A DNA stretch of 64,000 nt, taken from assembly GCA_007745635.1 (NCBI GenBank), contig CP036272.1, positions 1,763,911 through 1,827,910 of the forward strand, written 5' to 3'. The stretch comes from Stieleria bergensis (GTDB lineage: Bacteria > Planctomycetota > Planctomycetia > Pirellulales > Pirellulaceae). The notes beneath the pieces were generated by a model. The model ran no database searches. It saw only the letters and a program-made list of their open reading frames with translations, and was not told the DNA's origin. A program made the position numbers and the translations under genes. Position 1 is the stretch's first letter. The number at the start of each line of letters is the position of its first letter. Positions 8,770 through 17,526 of this stretch are shown here, one piece after another.

Positions 8770-10764
8770 TTATTGATCGCTCAGCGTCAGAATGTCCGCC
8801 GGTGATGGCTCGTCGTCGTCAGGCGGCAAGATGAAACGGAAGCAGCAACCTTTGCCTGCTTCAGGGCTTAGAATCTGAACACTGCCGCCGTGTTCACTGG
8901 CAATCTTGGCGGTCACGGGAAGTCCCAGTCCAGTCCCGCGAGCGCCTTTGCCAGATTCAAAGAGTGAGAAGATTTTTTCGCGATCCTCTGTTGCGATGCC
9001 AGAGCCATTGTCGGTCACGTCAATGAACCAGCCTTGATCAGCTGCATAGCGTGTGTGGACTTGGATCAGCCCGCCAGCGGGGCCTGCATTGTTGGCCAAG
9101 TTGACCGCGGAGTCTTCGCTGTCGGATTCGATTTGATCCAAGTGATCCTTGACCGCATCAATGGCGTTGGTGACCAAGTTCAAGATCGCTTGGTGAATCG
9201 CGTCGGGGTCAAAGCGTGCCGCGGGCAGATCATGGTCTGGATAGAAGACCAGTTCGATTCCATGGTCTGCGGCGCGTGTGGCCATCAATTCGACCACCTC
9301 GCTGACGGTTTCATTTAACTCGGCTGTTTCCAGTTGTGGCTGCCGTTCCTTGCTGAAGGTCAGCATGTCCATGACCAGGTTAGAGATGCGTTCCTGGTTG
9401 CGATCGACCATGCTCCAGCCTCGGCGAATGGCATCGGTGTCTTCGCGTTTCAATCCGGATTCGATCAGGTAGCCGCCCCCCGTGATCCCCTGCAGGATAT
9501 TCTTCACATGGTGTGAGATCGTCGCAATCGTCTGTCCCATGGCGGCCAAGCGTTCGCTTTGCAACAAAGCCGAGTAATAGAAGGTGTCTTCGATCGCGAG
9601 CGCTGCTTGGTAACCAATCGCGGTGATCAAGCTCAGGTGTTGATCCGTGAAACGCTGAGTGGAGCCACTGCGTACGATTTCGCCCGGTGAAGTGTACGTG
9701 TCGATGTACAGTGTGCCGACGATGTCATAGCGTCCCTGTAGTGGGACACATAAGGCTTCACGAATTCCGTTTTGCACGATTGATGCGGCGGCATCAAAAC
9801 GCACATCGTCGGTCGCATCGGTCGTTCGCACACCTTCGCCGTGTTCAAGAACGTAGTCCAGAATGGTGCTGGAAATGCTGATGGGGGCCTGCGCTGAATG
9901 GGGGTCAGTGGCGCTCGATTGCTGGGGGGCGGATTGATCGCTGTCCTGTCGATCACGGCGAGCAGCGGGACGCAATTGCTTGCTTTCTTGATCGAGTAAC
10001 ATGATGCAACCACGATCAGCTTCGACCCAATCGAAGACCAATTGCAAGATGCGATCAAGCAGTTCATTCAAGTCATCGGTGCGTCCCACAGCCATGGCGG
10101 TCCGGTACATGACTTCTAACGAGCGATCGGCATCGGTGCTGGACAAGTTGGCTGGATCAGGTGCAACCGCTGCCGCCGGGCGCTGCTCGATGCCTGAGTG
10201 ATGCCTGTCTGGCGATGCCGCCGGCTGGGGCCTGTCTGGCGGAGACACCCTTGAGCTGAGGTCAGCCTTGCGATCCGCGAGCGTTTTTTGATTTGGCAGC
10301 GGCAAGGCGCGAGTGGAGGATGGATGGCTGCTTGCAGCGGCACTGAACCGCAAGGCATCGAGCGAGGAAACAATGCGACTGGCGTCGTCGCTTGCCTGTT
10401 GAACAATGTCAACGCGATGAGCAGCTTCGATGGCATTGGGGTGGCCGGTGCCGGTGAAGATCAGCAGCGTGCCACCGATTTCAATGCGATCGCCACTTTG
10501 CAGCAATTGGGACTCAATCCGCTGCTGGTTGACTGTGGTGCCGTTGCTGCTGCTGAGATCGACTAGCCAGTATTCTGTCGGTCCCGGTTCGCCGGAGCTG
10601 GAATCGGTCTTGGTTTGGCTGCGGATCTCGGCGTGCTGGCGTGAGGCTTCGCTATCGAGCAGTTGGATTTGGTTCGCTGAATCGCGTCCGATGCGAGCCA
10701 CTGCACTGTCGAGTTGAAAGTGCTTGCCTTGGTCGCGGCCTCGAACAACGTACAGAGATGCCAT
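8770..10764 (-). CDS. FHA-GAF sensor histidine kinase
   Basis: The 664-residue protein has an N-terminal FHA domain (1-105; VARIGRDSANQIQ, SRQHAEI, SSSNGTTVN), which binds phosphothreonine peptides. A low-complexity linker follows to about 210, then a GAF sensor domain (about 215-395). The kinase core has ISHHVKNILQGI near 418 holding the likely phospho-accepting histidine, an N-box (NLVTNAIDA, about 529), DNGSGIA and GTGLGL. There are no membrane segments, so it is probably cytosolic. The FHA domain suggests its input is linked to Ser/Thr kinase signalling, which planctomycetes use heavily (inference). No response regulator adjoins it. A 17-bp minisatellite lies 20 bases upstream of its start. 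Confidence 0.9.
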   Translation of the reverse strand: MASLYVVRGRDQGKHFQLDSAVARIGRDSANQIQLLDSEASRQHAEIRSQTKTDSSSGEPGPTEYWLVDLSSSNGTTVNQQRIESQLLQSGDRIEIGGTLLIFTGTGHPNAIEAAHRVDIVQQASDDASRIVSSLDALRFSAAASSHPSSTRALPLPNQKTLADRKADLSSRVSPPDRPQPAASPDRHHSGIEQRPAAAVAPDPANLSSTDADRSLEVMYRTAMAVGRTDDLNELLDRILQLVFDWVEADRGCIMLLDQESKQLRPAARRDRQDSDQSAPQQSSATDPHSAQAPISISSTILDYVLEHGEGVRTTDATDDVRFDAAASIVQNGIREALCVPLQGRYDIVGTLYIDTYTSPGEIVRSGSTQRFTDQHLSLITAIGYQAALAIEDTFYYSALLQSERLAAMGQTIATISHHVKNILQGITGGGYLIESGLKREDTDAIRRGWSMVDRNQERISNLVMDMLTFSKERQPQLETAELNETVSEVVELMATRAADHGIELVFYPDHDLPAARFDPDAIHQAILNLVTNAIDAVKDHLDQIESDSEDSAVNLANNAGPAGGLIQVHTRYAADQGWFIDVTDNGSGIATEDREKIFSLFESGKGARGTGLGLPVTAKIASEHGGSVQILSPEAGKGCCFRFILPPDDDEPSPADILTLSDQ

Positions 10765-11232
10765 GGTAATCCGTCAGAGCTCAAGGGCTGGGAAACTGGT
10801 GGGGCTGGGAAACTGGTCGGGCTGGGAAACTGGTCGGGCTGGGAAACTGGTCGGGCTGGGAAACTGGTCGGGCTGGGAAACTGGTCGGGCTGGGATGCGG
10901 CAGGGATGAACGTCAATGATCGGTGTCTGGATTTCGCTTCGCAAGCCCCTGAGGGCATGTCACGGCTAGTTTTTTGCTTCGGCCGGGGCCTTGGGCACTG
11001 CTTTTCTGTTTTTTGCTGTATCGATCAAGTAAACTGGGGCCAATCTGCAGGGCAAGCAGTTTATGGAGTGGTGAGGCGTCGCGTGATTCCTGACCTGAGT
11101 GATTTGAGTTGGATCTGTCGCCGGGAGCTCACCCGATCTTACTAGGCAGAGCTAGCCACCGCGAAACGCTCTTCGCCGTCGCTAGAATGATCCCCGTTCG
11201 TTGACTGTAGAATCAGACTGGAGAAGTTTTGC
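10765..11232. other. Divergent intergenic region between histidine kinase and MoxR genes
   Basis: The region holds the 17-bp minisatellite and must contain both promoters. The part from 10896 to 11219 shows no gene, strong hairpin or convincing promoter boxes. GGAG at 11220-11223 is the MoxR ribosome-binding site. Confidence 0.45.
10785..10895. repeat. 17-bp minisatellite, 6.5 copies
   Basis: The unit GGGCTGGGAAACTGGTC is repeated six times from 10785 to 10886, the first copy differing in its last base, with a partial seventh to 10895. It lies directly upstream of the histidine kinase gene, within its likely 5' leader or promoter. Confidence 0.95.
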
Positions 11233-12282
11233 ATGGTACAGCCGCCCCCAATTGAATCCGCAGCAGATCAAGTTGCCACTGAACAAGATGCCGCCAAAGC
11301 AGCAGAGTTAGTCAAATCAGTGCAGCAGGTTCGCCAGCAAGTCGCACGCGTGGTTGTTGGCCAAGACGAAGTCATTGAGCAGTTGTTGATTGCCATTTTA
11401 TCGCGGGGCCACTGTTTGCTTGAAGGTGTGCCTGGGTTGGCAAAGACATTGATGATTCGCACGTTGGCGGAATCCATGCACTTGGATTTTCATCGCATTC
11501 AGTTCACGCCTGACTTAATGCCGGGTGACATTACTGGGACGGAGATCATTCAGGAGAACCCTGAAACGGGACATCGCGACATGGTCTTTGAGCGTGGACC
11601 GGTGTTCACGCAAATGCTGTTGGCCGACGAGATCAACCGAACACCACCGAAGACTCAAGCGGCATTGCTCGAAGCGATGCAGGAGCACGAAGTGACCGCT
11701 GGCGGTAAGACGTACAAGTTGTCCGAGCCGTTTTTTGTATTGGCGACACAAAACCCGATTGAACAGGAAGGCACGTACCCGTTGCCTGAAGCGCAGCGTG
11801 ACCGCTTTCTGTTTCACGTGGTGGTTGATTATCCATCGCGAGACGAGGAAGCAGAGATTTTGGACCGCACCACGTCGACCTTTGACGCTGAAGTTCAGCC
11901 TGTCGTGACGGGGGATCAGATCATTGCGTTCCAAAAGACCGTGCGCCGCGTGCCCTTGCCGCCGCACGTCAAGGAATGGATTCTTGACGCTGTCCGCGCG
12001 GTGCGGCCTCGTGATCCAGCTTGCACCGGCTGGGCGAAGGAGCTGGTTGAATGGGGGCCCGGACCACGTGCGAGTCAGCAGTTGGTGTTGGCATCCAAGG
12101 CTCGTGCTTTGATGCACGGTCGGCCTCACGTGACGATGGATGACGTGCAATGCTTGATCTTGCCCGTGTTGCGACACCGGATCGTGCCCACCTTTACCGC
12201 CGAAGCCGATGGGATCACGGTCGATGACTTGATTCTGCGGTTGGTCGCGGACTTAAAACCCAAAGCGGCCTCAGCGATCTAG
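11233..12282 (+). CDS. MoxR-family AAA+ ATPase
   Basis: MoxR ATPases are chaperone-like AAA+ proteins that usually act with von Willebrand A proteins to mature enzyme complexes or surface proteins. The 349-residue sequence has Walker A in GVPGLAKT, the family signature [15 protein letters not shown], Walker B in [23 protein letters not shown], sensor 1 ([25 protein letters not shown]) and a C-terminal AAA lid. GGAG lies 9 bases before the ATG. The DUF58 and vWA genes that normally accompany moxR are not next to it; the following gene is ispD. Its client is therefore unknown. Confidence 0.92.
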   Translation: MVQPPPIESAADQVATEQDAAKAAELVKSVQQVRQQVARVVVGQDEVIEQLLIAILSRGHCLLEGVPGLAKTLMIRTLAESMHLDFHRIQFTPDLMPGDITGTEIIQENPETGHRDMVFERGPVFTQMLLADEINRTPPKTQAALLEAMQEHEVTAGGKTYKLSEPFFVLATQNPIEQEGTYPLPEAQRDRFLFHVVVDYPSRDEEAEILDRTTSTFDAEVQPVVTGDQIIAFQKTVRRVPLPPHVKEWILDAVRAVRPRDPACTGWAKELVEWGPGPRASQQLVLASKARALMHGRPHVTMDDVQCLILPVLRHRIVPTFTAEADGITVDDLILRLVADLKPKAASAI

Positions 12283-12378
12283 TCCCGAATCTTCGGGTTT
12301 CCGACCAGCAACCGCCCTGCCCTTTTCGGCTCTCTTGCCATATCATTCGGTCTCCAAAGTAAGTGGCTTTGGAGGCCA

Positions 12379-13122
12379 ATGAAATGTGGAACCTCGTGCG
12401 TGTTGAGTGCCCTGGACGTGTCGCCGGACAAAGTTGCCGTGATCATGCCTGCTGCCGGTCGCGGACGCAGGTTTGAAAGAGACGAAAACAAGCTCTTTGC
12501 CTTGCTTGATGGCAAGCCAATTTGGTTGCAGACCGTTTTGCGATTGCGATCCAATCAGCGAGTCGGCCCCATTGTGATGCCGATCTCTGCAGCCGATGAG
12601 TCATCTTTTCGTGATGGCTATGACGACCAGCTCCAGCAGCTTGATGTGCAGCTCGTCACCGGTGGCAAAGAACGCATCGACAGTGTCCAGTGTGGTTTAC
12701 AAGCGTTGACCGACTGGCCAGACGATGGCTTGGTCGCGATCCATGATGCAGCCCGTCCACTGGTGCGATCTGCTGATCTGGATCAGGTGTTCGACAAAGC
12801 GGCGTTGTGCGGGGCCGCCATTCTGGCTGTTCCCGTGACTGCGACCGTCAAGCGTTCCAGCGATGGTGGTCTCTCCTGCCGAACCGTTGACCGCAGCGAA
12901 CTGTCGTTAGCAGCAACCCCGCAGGTGTTTCGGCTTGCCTTGCTACGTCAAGCTTACCAGCGGCATCGCGGGCGACCGGCGACCGATGATGCGCAGCTTG
13001 TTGCTCGCAGCGGTCACGACGTGGCACTGGTTCACGGAGCCAGTGACAATCTGAAAGTCACCCTGCCCACCGACTTGGTCATCGCCGAAGCAATTCTCAA
13101 GATTCAAAACGAAACCCCCTAA
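12379..13122 (+). CDS. ispD: 2-C-methyl-D-erythritol 4-phosphate cytidylyltransferase IspD
   Basis: IspD transfers CMP from CTP to methylerythritol phosphate, the third step of the non-mevalonate isoprenoid pathway. The 247-residue protein shows the CTP-binding loop IMPAAGRGRRF (about residues 22-32), a following DENKLF lysine, the conserved VTGGKERIDSVQCGL and IHDAARPLV blocks, and DDAQLVARSGHDVALVHG near the C-terminus. The ATG at 12379 gives about 20 residues before the conserved core; a slightly later start is possible. It lies 7 bases upstream of tyrS, so the two are probably co-transcribed. Confidence 0.92.
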   Translation: MKCGTSCVLSALDVSPDKVAVIMPAAGRGRRFERDENKLFALLDGKPIWLQTVLRLRSNQRVGPIVMPISAADESSFRDGYDDQLQQLDVQLVTGGKERIDSVQCGLQALTDWPDDGLVAIHDAARPLVRSADLDQVFDKAALCGAAILAVPVTATVKRSSDGGLSCRTVDRSELSLAATPQVFRLALLRQAYQRHRGRPATDDAQLVARSGHDVALVHGASDNLKVTLPTDLVIAEAILKIQNETP

Positions 13123-13129
13123 AGAAAAC

Positions 13130-14407
13130 ATGGACTTGATTGCCGAACTGCAATGGCGCGGATTGATCCACCAATGCACTGATACCGAAGGCCTGCAAAA
13201 GCAACTGGATTCTGGACCGCAGACGGTGTACATCGGATTCGATCCCACCGCGACTTCGCTGCATGTTGGGTCGTTAATGCAGTTGATGATGCTGCGAAGA
13301 TTCCAGCAGGCGGGCCATCGGCCGATCGCTCTGGTCGGCGGTGCGACAGGCATGATCGGTGATCCGACGGGCAAGAGCGAAGAACGGAATCTGCTGTCCG
13401 CCGACCAGCTTGCCGCCAATGTGGCCGGCATTGAAGCTCAGATGCGACAGTTTCTTCGCTTTGAAGGCGACAACGCTGCACTGTTGCTGAATAACTTTGA
13501 TTGGATGAAAGGTTACAGTTACCTCGAATTCTTGCGCGACGTCGGAAAGAACTTTCCCGTCGGCACCATGATGGGCAAGGAATCCGTGCGAGCCCGTTTG
13601 GGCAGTGAAGCCGGACTGAGCTACACCGAGTTCAGTTACATGCTGTTGCAAGCCTATGACTTTGTTTACCTCTGCCGTGAACATGACTGTTTGATTCAGG
13701 CCGGTGGCAGCGATCAATGGGGAAACGTGACCGCCGGGATCGATCTTGGTCGCCGCATGCTGGGCAAGCAGTTGTTCGGGATCACCGCGCCGCTGTTGAC
13801 GACCAGTGACGGCCGGAAAATGGGCAAGACGGAAAAAGGTGCCGTCTGGCTCGATCGCTCACGAACCAGCCCGTACGCTTTCTACCAGTACTGGATCAAT
13901 GTGGGCGATGAAGATGTCCTGCGTTGCATTGCCTACCTGACCGAAATTGAAAAAGAAGAATACGATCAACTCGCCGAGGCAACGGCACAGGATCCAGGGC
14001 GTCGCGCCGCTCAGAAACGCCTTGCCGAATGGATGACTGGATTCTGCCATGGCGAAGACGGTTTGCAGGCTGCCCTGGCGGCCAGCAAAATCCTGTTCGG
14101 TGGCGCCATCGAGGACATGGATGACGCGGGCTTGAACGAGATTTTCGCGGACGTCCCCAGCAATGATCTGCAACGCGATTCGCTGACCGGCGAAGGCTTG
14201 TGGATCGTCGAGGCCCTGCAGCAGGCCGGCCTGGTCAAGAGCGGCGGAGAGGCGCGGCGAGCCATCAAAGACGGCGGCGTTTACCTGAACAACCAACGTG
14301 TGACCGAAATGGATTTGCGGCTGAGCGCATCGGACTTGGCCAGCGAGTCCGTGATGGTGTTGCGCAAAGGAAAACGCAACTACGCTCTGCTGCGCTTCGC
14401 CGACTGA
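13130..14407 (+). CDS. tyrS: Tyrosyl-tRNA synthetase
   Basis: TyrRS charges tRNA-Tyr. The 425-residue class I enzyme has the tyrosine/ATP pocket YIGFDPTATSLHVGSL (HVGS as the HIGH variant), the family blocks LVGGATGMIGDPTGKSEER and QAGGSDQWGNVTAG, and the KMSKS equivalent GRKMGKTEKG. A C-terminal S4-like RNA-binding domain (KSGGEARRAIKDGGVYLNNQRV) completes it. Length matches the TyrS family. It follows ispD by 7 bases. Confidence 0.96.
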   Translation: MDLIAELQWRGLIHQCTDTEGLQKQLDSGPQTVYIGFDPTATSLHVGSLMQLMMLRRFQQAGHRPIALVGGATGMIGDPTGKSEERNLLSADQLAANVAGIEAQMRQFLRFEGDNAALLLNNFDWMKGYSYLEFLRDVGKNFPVGTMMGKESVRARLGSEAGLSYTEFSYMLLQAYDFVYLCREHDCLIQAGGSDQWGNVTAGIDLGRRMLGKQLFGITAPLLTTSDGRKMGKTEKGAVWLDRSRTSPYAFYQYWINVGDEDVLRCIAYLTEIEKEEYDQLAEATAQDPGRRAAQKRLAEWMTGFCHGEDGLQAALAASKILFGGAIEDMDDAGLNEIFADVPSNDLQRDSLTGEGLWIVEALQQAGLVKSGGEARRAIKDGGVYLNNQRVTEMDLRLSASDLASESVMVLRKGKRNYALLRFAD

Positions 14408-14538
14408 ACAGCCTCAAGACGGTGCACGGCAAGTCAGCTTTGCCGTTGATATTGGCAAAATCCGGCATCGACGCTGCTGGAATGCCGGGAAGAAACTAAC
14501 ATGGCGGAACCTTCTCTCTCCGACGGGGTTTTATCGCT

Positions 14539-15969
14539 ATGAAGACTTCATCTCATCACCTGATTCTGTTCTCCCTGCTGGCTGGAATGGCCAGTTGGGT
14601 GGTCTTTTCCATGCCAGCCTCAGCACAACCACCCGGACGCGGTGGATTTGGTGGTGGCCCGCCAAGTGGCGGTTTCGGTGATCCAGGACGCGGTGGTCCT
14701 CCCGGCGGCGATCGTGGCAGCAGCTTCGGGCGCGGTGGTCCTCCCGGCGGCGATCGTGGCAGCAGCTTCGGGCGCGGTGGTCCTCCCGGCGGCGATCGTG
14801 GTGGATTTGATCCCAGTGGCTTTCTCTCCCGCTTGGACCGCAACGGCAACGGAACCCTTGATCCGGACGAGCAACAGGGGCCTGCACAGTTCTTGATCCA
14901 GCGTTTGCAGTCCGTCGATCCCAGCATTAAAGCCGGCCAACCGATTTCGATCAAGCGAGTCACCGAAGCGTTTCAAAAGTCCCGTGGCGGTGACAGCGGT
15001 GGCGATTCCAAAGGTGGTTCATCGGACCCGCGTCGCAGTAGCGATGATGCGTTGACGGCCGACCTCTTGGTGCCAGACTTTCGTGTTGAGACCGATCCGG
15101 TGATGTTGCCCGGTTTTGGTCCCACGGCGGAAATGATGTCAGTTGCCGTGACCGATGCCGATCGCAATGAAGCTCGCCAAACGTTGGGCCGCTATGATCG
15201 GAACCGCGACGGCGTGCTGACCAAGGATGAATTGTCCAGTCGGTTTAGCGGTAACCCCATGGACTTTGATCGAAACAAAGATGGCCGACTGACCGAAGGC
15301 GAGTTGGCTGTGCGTTACGCTCGCCGTCGGACCGTTCGCGAAGAAGACGAAGGACGCAGTCGCGAATCGTCTCGTCGTTCCAGTAAAAAGGAGCGGTCGG
15401 TCAGTGTCGATGACATGATGGAAAAACTCTACGGTGATCGCAAATCTTATCGGATTGAAGGTGCAGGTGCGTCCACCGAAGGCGTCCCCGGTTTCTTTAC
15501 CGATAAAGATGCCAACCAAGATGGCCAGGTGACCATGGCTGAATTTGCCAGTGAGTGGACCGACGAACTGCTGCAAGAGTTCTTTAAATCCGACTTAAAC
15601 CGGGACGGGATCATTACCGTCCAAGAAGTGATCGCGTCCGTTGAACAGAACGATCGACTGGGGCCACCGGCCAGTTCGATGGCATCGACTGGTGCCAGTT
15701 CCAACGATGCCGAGGCTTCCTCTGGTTCCAGCTCTTCGGCGTCAAAGCCTGCGGGGCCGACCGAGATGGGGAAACCCAGCGAGTCCTACGTCAAGTTCGC
15801 TGCTCGGATCATGAAGGGCCGCGATAAGAATGGCGACGGCAAACTGACTCGCAGTGAATGGGCTGACATGGCATTGAGTCCAGCGGCCGCAGACTTCAAT
15901 CGAGATGGTTCCATTACCGTTGAAGAATACGCGTGGTGGATGGAATGGCGTCGTAAAAACGGCAGCTGA
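14539..15969 (+). CDS. Secreted EF-hand protein with Gly/Pro-rich repeats
   Basis: The 476-residue product starts with a signal peptide (hydrophobic LILFSLLAGMASWVVFSMPASA, cleavage near ASAQ). A Gly-rich segment (about 35-90) follows, in which RGGPPGGDRGSSFG is repeated by a 42-bp DNA repeat. Several EF-hand-type calcium loops are visible: DRNGNGTLDPDE, DRNRDGVLTKDE, DRNKDGRLTEGE, DKDANQDGQVTMAE, DLNRDGIITVQE, DKNGDGKLTRSE and DFNRDGSITVEE. Calcium binding in the envelope is likely; no enzymatic domain is seen. Proteins with many EF-hands are common in planctomycetes. The specific role is unknown. Confidence 0.85.
   Translation: MKTSSHHLILFSLLAGMASWVVFSMPASAQPPGRGGFGGGPPSGGFGDPGRGGPPGGDRGSSFGRGGPPGGDRGSSFGRGGPPGGDRGGFDPSGFLSRLDRNGNGTLDPDEQQGPAQFLIQRLQSVDPSIKAGQPISIKRVTEAFQKSRGGDSGGDSKGGSSDPRRSSDDALTADLLVPDFRVETDPVMLPGFGPTAEMMSVAVTDADRNEARQTLGRYDRNRDGVLTKDELSSRFSGNPMDFDRNKDGRLTEGELAVRYARRRTVREEDEGRSRESSRRSSKKERSVSVDDMMEKLYGDRKSYRIEGAGASTEGVPGFFTDKDANQDGQVTMAEFASEWTDELLQEFFKSDLNRDGIITVQEVIASVEQNDRLGPPASSMASTGASSNDAEASSGSSSSASKPAGPTEMGKPSESYVKFAARIMKGRDKNGDGKLTRSEWADMALSPAAADFNRDGSITVEEYAWWMEWRRKNGS
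14689..14801. repeat. 42-bp in-frame tandem repeat, 2.7 copies
   Basis: A 42-base unit beginning CGCGGTGGTCCTCCCGG occurs at 14689-14730 and 14731-14772, with a partial third to 14801. It encodes 14-residue Gly/Pro repeats of the EF-hand protein, so copy number can change without a frameshift. Confidence 0.95.
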
Positions 15970-15978
15970 TCCAACAAC

Positions 15979-16008
15979 CTAGGGGGCGTGCTTGCACGGC
16001 ACCCTACG
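15979..16008. repeat. REP-like element (same family as at 33.9 and 34.3 kb)
   Basis: The bases contain GTGCTTGCACGGCACCCTAC, which is the same element as the GTAGGGTGC...GTGCTTGCACGC sequence at 33941-33965 and 34312-34337 in a different arrangement. It lies between the convergent EF-hand and nrdR genes. Confidence 0.7.
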
Positions 16009-16063
16009 AACTATTCTGCGGCGTACGAACGAATCCTGGTCTGAGGGAATCGCACCAGCTAGC

Positions 16064-16528
16064 CTACTTGCTGTGCTGGCGGTTGGTCAGTCGAGAGACT
16101 TCACGAATGAATTCGTCAGCGCTTTGAAAGACTTGATACACGCTGGCAAAACGAATGTAGGCGACCTCATCTAATGCGGCGAGATGAGTCATGACGATTT
16201 CACCGAGCTCTTTGGCTGGGATCTCGTTTTCGTGCTCGTTATAGATCTGTGTTTCGATTCGCTGCACGGTTGCTTCGATGGCATCGCTATCGACGTTGCG
16301 TTTACTGCACGCTCTTTCGATCCCGCAACGAATCTTCTCGCGGTCCATCGCCTCGCGAGTGCCATCACGTTTGACCACGCGCATGGTGGTCTGCTCGATG
16401 GTTTCGACGGTGACAAACTTGCGACTGCACTCGTTACACATCCGCTTGCGGCGAATGGCATAACCACCTTCCGCAGTGCGGGTATCGAGGACGCGATCAC
16501 GGTCACAGTGGCAAAATGGGCAACGCAT
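16064..16528 (-). CDS. nrdR: Transcriptional repressor NrdR
   Basis: NrdR represses ribonucleotide reductase genes in response to ATP/dATP. The 154-residue protein begins MRCPFCHCDRDRVLDTR and has a zinc ribbon with two CxxC pairs (CPFC, CNEC), then the ATP-cone domain (VVKRDGTREAMDREKIRCGIERAC and IRFASVYQVF). The ATG at 16528 was chosen because the zinc ribbon of this family starts at residue 3; the open frame extends 13 residues further upstream without any conserved sequence. No nrd gene adjoins it. Confidence 0.95.
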   Translation of the reverse strand: MRCPFCHCDRDRVLDTRTAEGGYAIRRKRMCNECSRKFVTVETIEQTTMRVVKRDGTREAMDREKIRCGIERACSKRNVDSDAIEATVQRIETQIYNEHENEIPAKELGEIVMTHLAALDEVAYIRFASVYQVFQSADEFIREVSRLTNRQHSK

Positions 16529-16987
16529 AATTCTAGCTGCATTGGGCAACGAACATTTAGCCTGCATTATTCAGTAGCCGGCACCGCTTTGGCAAGCCCT
16601 GGTCACTCAGGAGGGGGCAGCCACGTCGTCAGTGGCGTGCGAACTGGGGGGGCGTCGCGACCCGCATTCCTTTTCTTCCATCAAGCCCGCCGCGCGTGGA
16701 TTGCCGCAAATCACGCCAAAGCCTGGGCAATTTGATTGCCTCGGGGGTGCCTGGTGTGATTAGCTGGGGAGGGGCCTGCAAGAATTGGTCACCGGCGGAG
16801 CCATGATTTCAACGCCGCGTTTTTCTGGCACACCTGCGATCCGCTGATTCAGCGGTTTCCCGCTGGCGATGCGTGTGACCACGCGTCTTGCGGGATTCCA
16901 AGCACTTGAAATCCCATCAGCGTCCTTAATCCCATCATCTTCCTGCGTCCCATCATCTTCCTACGTCAGAGAGCGGAGACCTTCATC
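16529..16987. other. Divergent intergenic region between nrdR and the GYF-domain gene
   Basis: No gene is supported. The only visible structure is the 18-bp triplicate at 16913-16966. Confidence 0.45.
16913..16966. repeat. 18-bp tandem repeat, 3 copies
   Basis: CCCATCATCTTCCTGCGT (16931-16948) is followed by a copy with one change (16949-16966) and preceded by a more diverged copy (16913-16930). It ends 21 bases before the GYF-domain gene, so it lies in that gene's leader. Confidence 0.85.
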
Positions 16988-17404
16988 GTGACCGTTTGGT
17001 TTGTTCAGCAGGTTAACGGAGAGGTTCAGACAGAGATTGGACCGCTGCAGCCCAAGGAGCTGTTGGAACTGGTGCGCAAAGGCAGCATTCGTCCGGAGAC
17101 CAAGCTGCGCAAAGGTGACTCAGCATGGTTTCCCGCCAGTGACGTTGGTGGGCTGTTTGAAGCCGCTTCGAAGCGGCCGCTAAAATTTTTCTGTCCCAGT
17201 TGCGGTGTCGAGGTTTCGCGCCCCCCGGTTACCTGCAAACACTGTCTGCACGACATTCAAAAGGGGGAAGCCCGGGTGGTGTCTGCAGAGCAACCTGACC
17301 AGTTGCCCACAGCTGTCGCACAGGCGATAAACAAAGCCGACGATGAAGCTCGCCAAAGTATGCAGAACTGGTTGCGGAAGCGTTTGCCGCGTCGTTCTGG
17401 TTGA
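16988..17404 (+). CDS. GYF-like domain protein with a zinc ribbon
   Basis: The 138-residue protein opens with a GYF_2-type module (about 3-55: WFVQQVNGEVQTEIGPLQPKEL, RKGSIRPETKLRKGDSAWFPA), a fold often found at the start of planctomycete proteins and thought to bind proline-rich peptides. A four-cysteine ribbon follows (CPSC and CKHC, about 63-85), then a charged helical tail. The start is a GTG at 16988 because the domain begins right there; no strong SD precedes it. No membrane segment is seen. The partner is unknown. Confidence 0.75.
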   Translation: MTVWFVQQVNGEVQTEIGPLQPKELLELVRKGSIRPETKLRKGDSAWFPASDVGGLFEAASKRPLKFFCPSCGVEVSRPPVTCKHCLHDIQKGEARVVSAEQPDQLPTAVAQAINKADDEARQSMQNWLRKRLPRRSG

Positions 17405-17444
17405 CGCAGAAAGCAGGACGCAGAAAGCAGGACGCAGAAAGCCA
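17403..17444. repeat. 14-bp tandem repeat, 3 copies
   Basis: GACGCAGAAAGCAG is repeated at 17403 and 17417, with a third copy at 17431 that differs in the last two bases. The array begins within the stop region of the GYF-domain gene. Confidence 0.9.
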
Positions 17445-17451
17445 GTGGGAG

Positions 17452-17484
17452 TCACACAGAGGCAATGCATTCTCCTCTGTGTGA
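17452..17484. terminator. Bidirectional hairpin between convergent genes
   Basis: TCACACAGAGG and CCTCTGTGTGA form a perfect 11-bp stem with an 11-base loop between the convergent GYF and BBP7 genes. There is no T-run on either side, so termination is inferred from position and stem strength. Confidence 0.55.
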
Positions 17485-17526
17485 TCATGTGCCAGCGATT
17501 GGATCGCCGGCCTTCATGGCTGCGGC

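Noticed and set aside
10785-10895. CRISPR array
   Set aside because: The units abut directly with no spacers and no cas genes are present. The same applies to the arrays at 6.7 and 41.2 kb.
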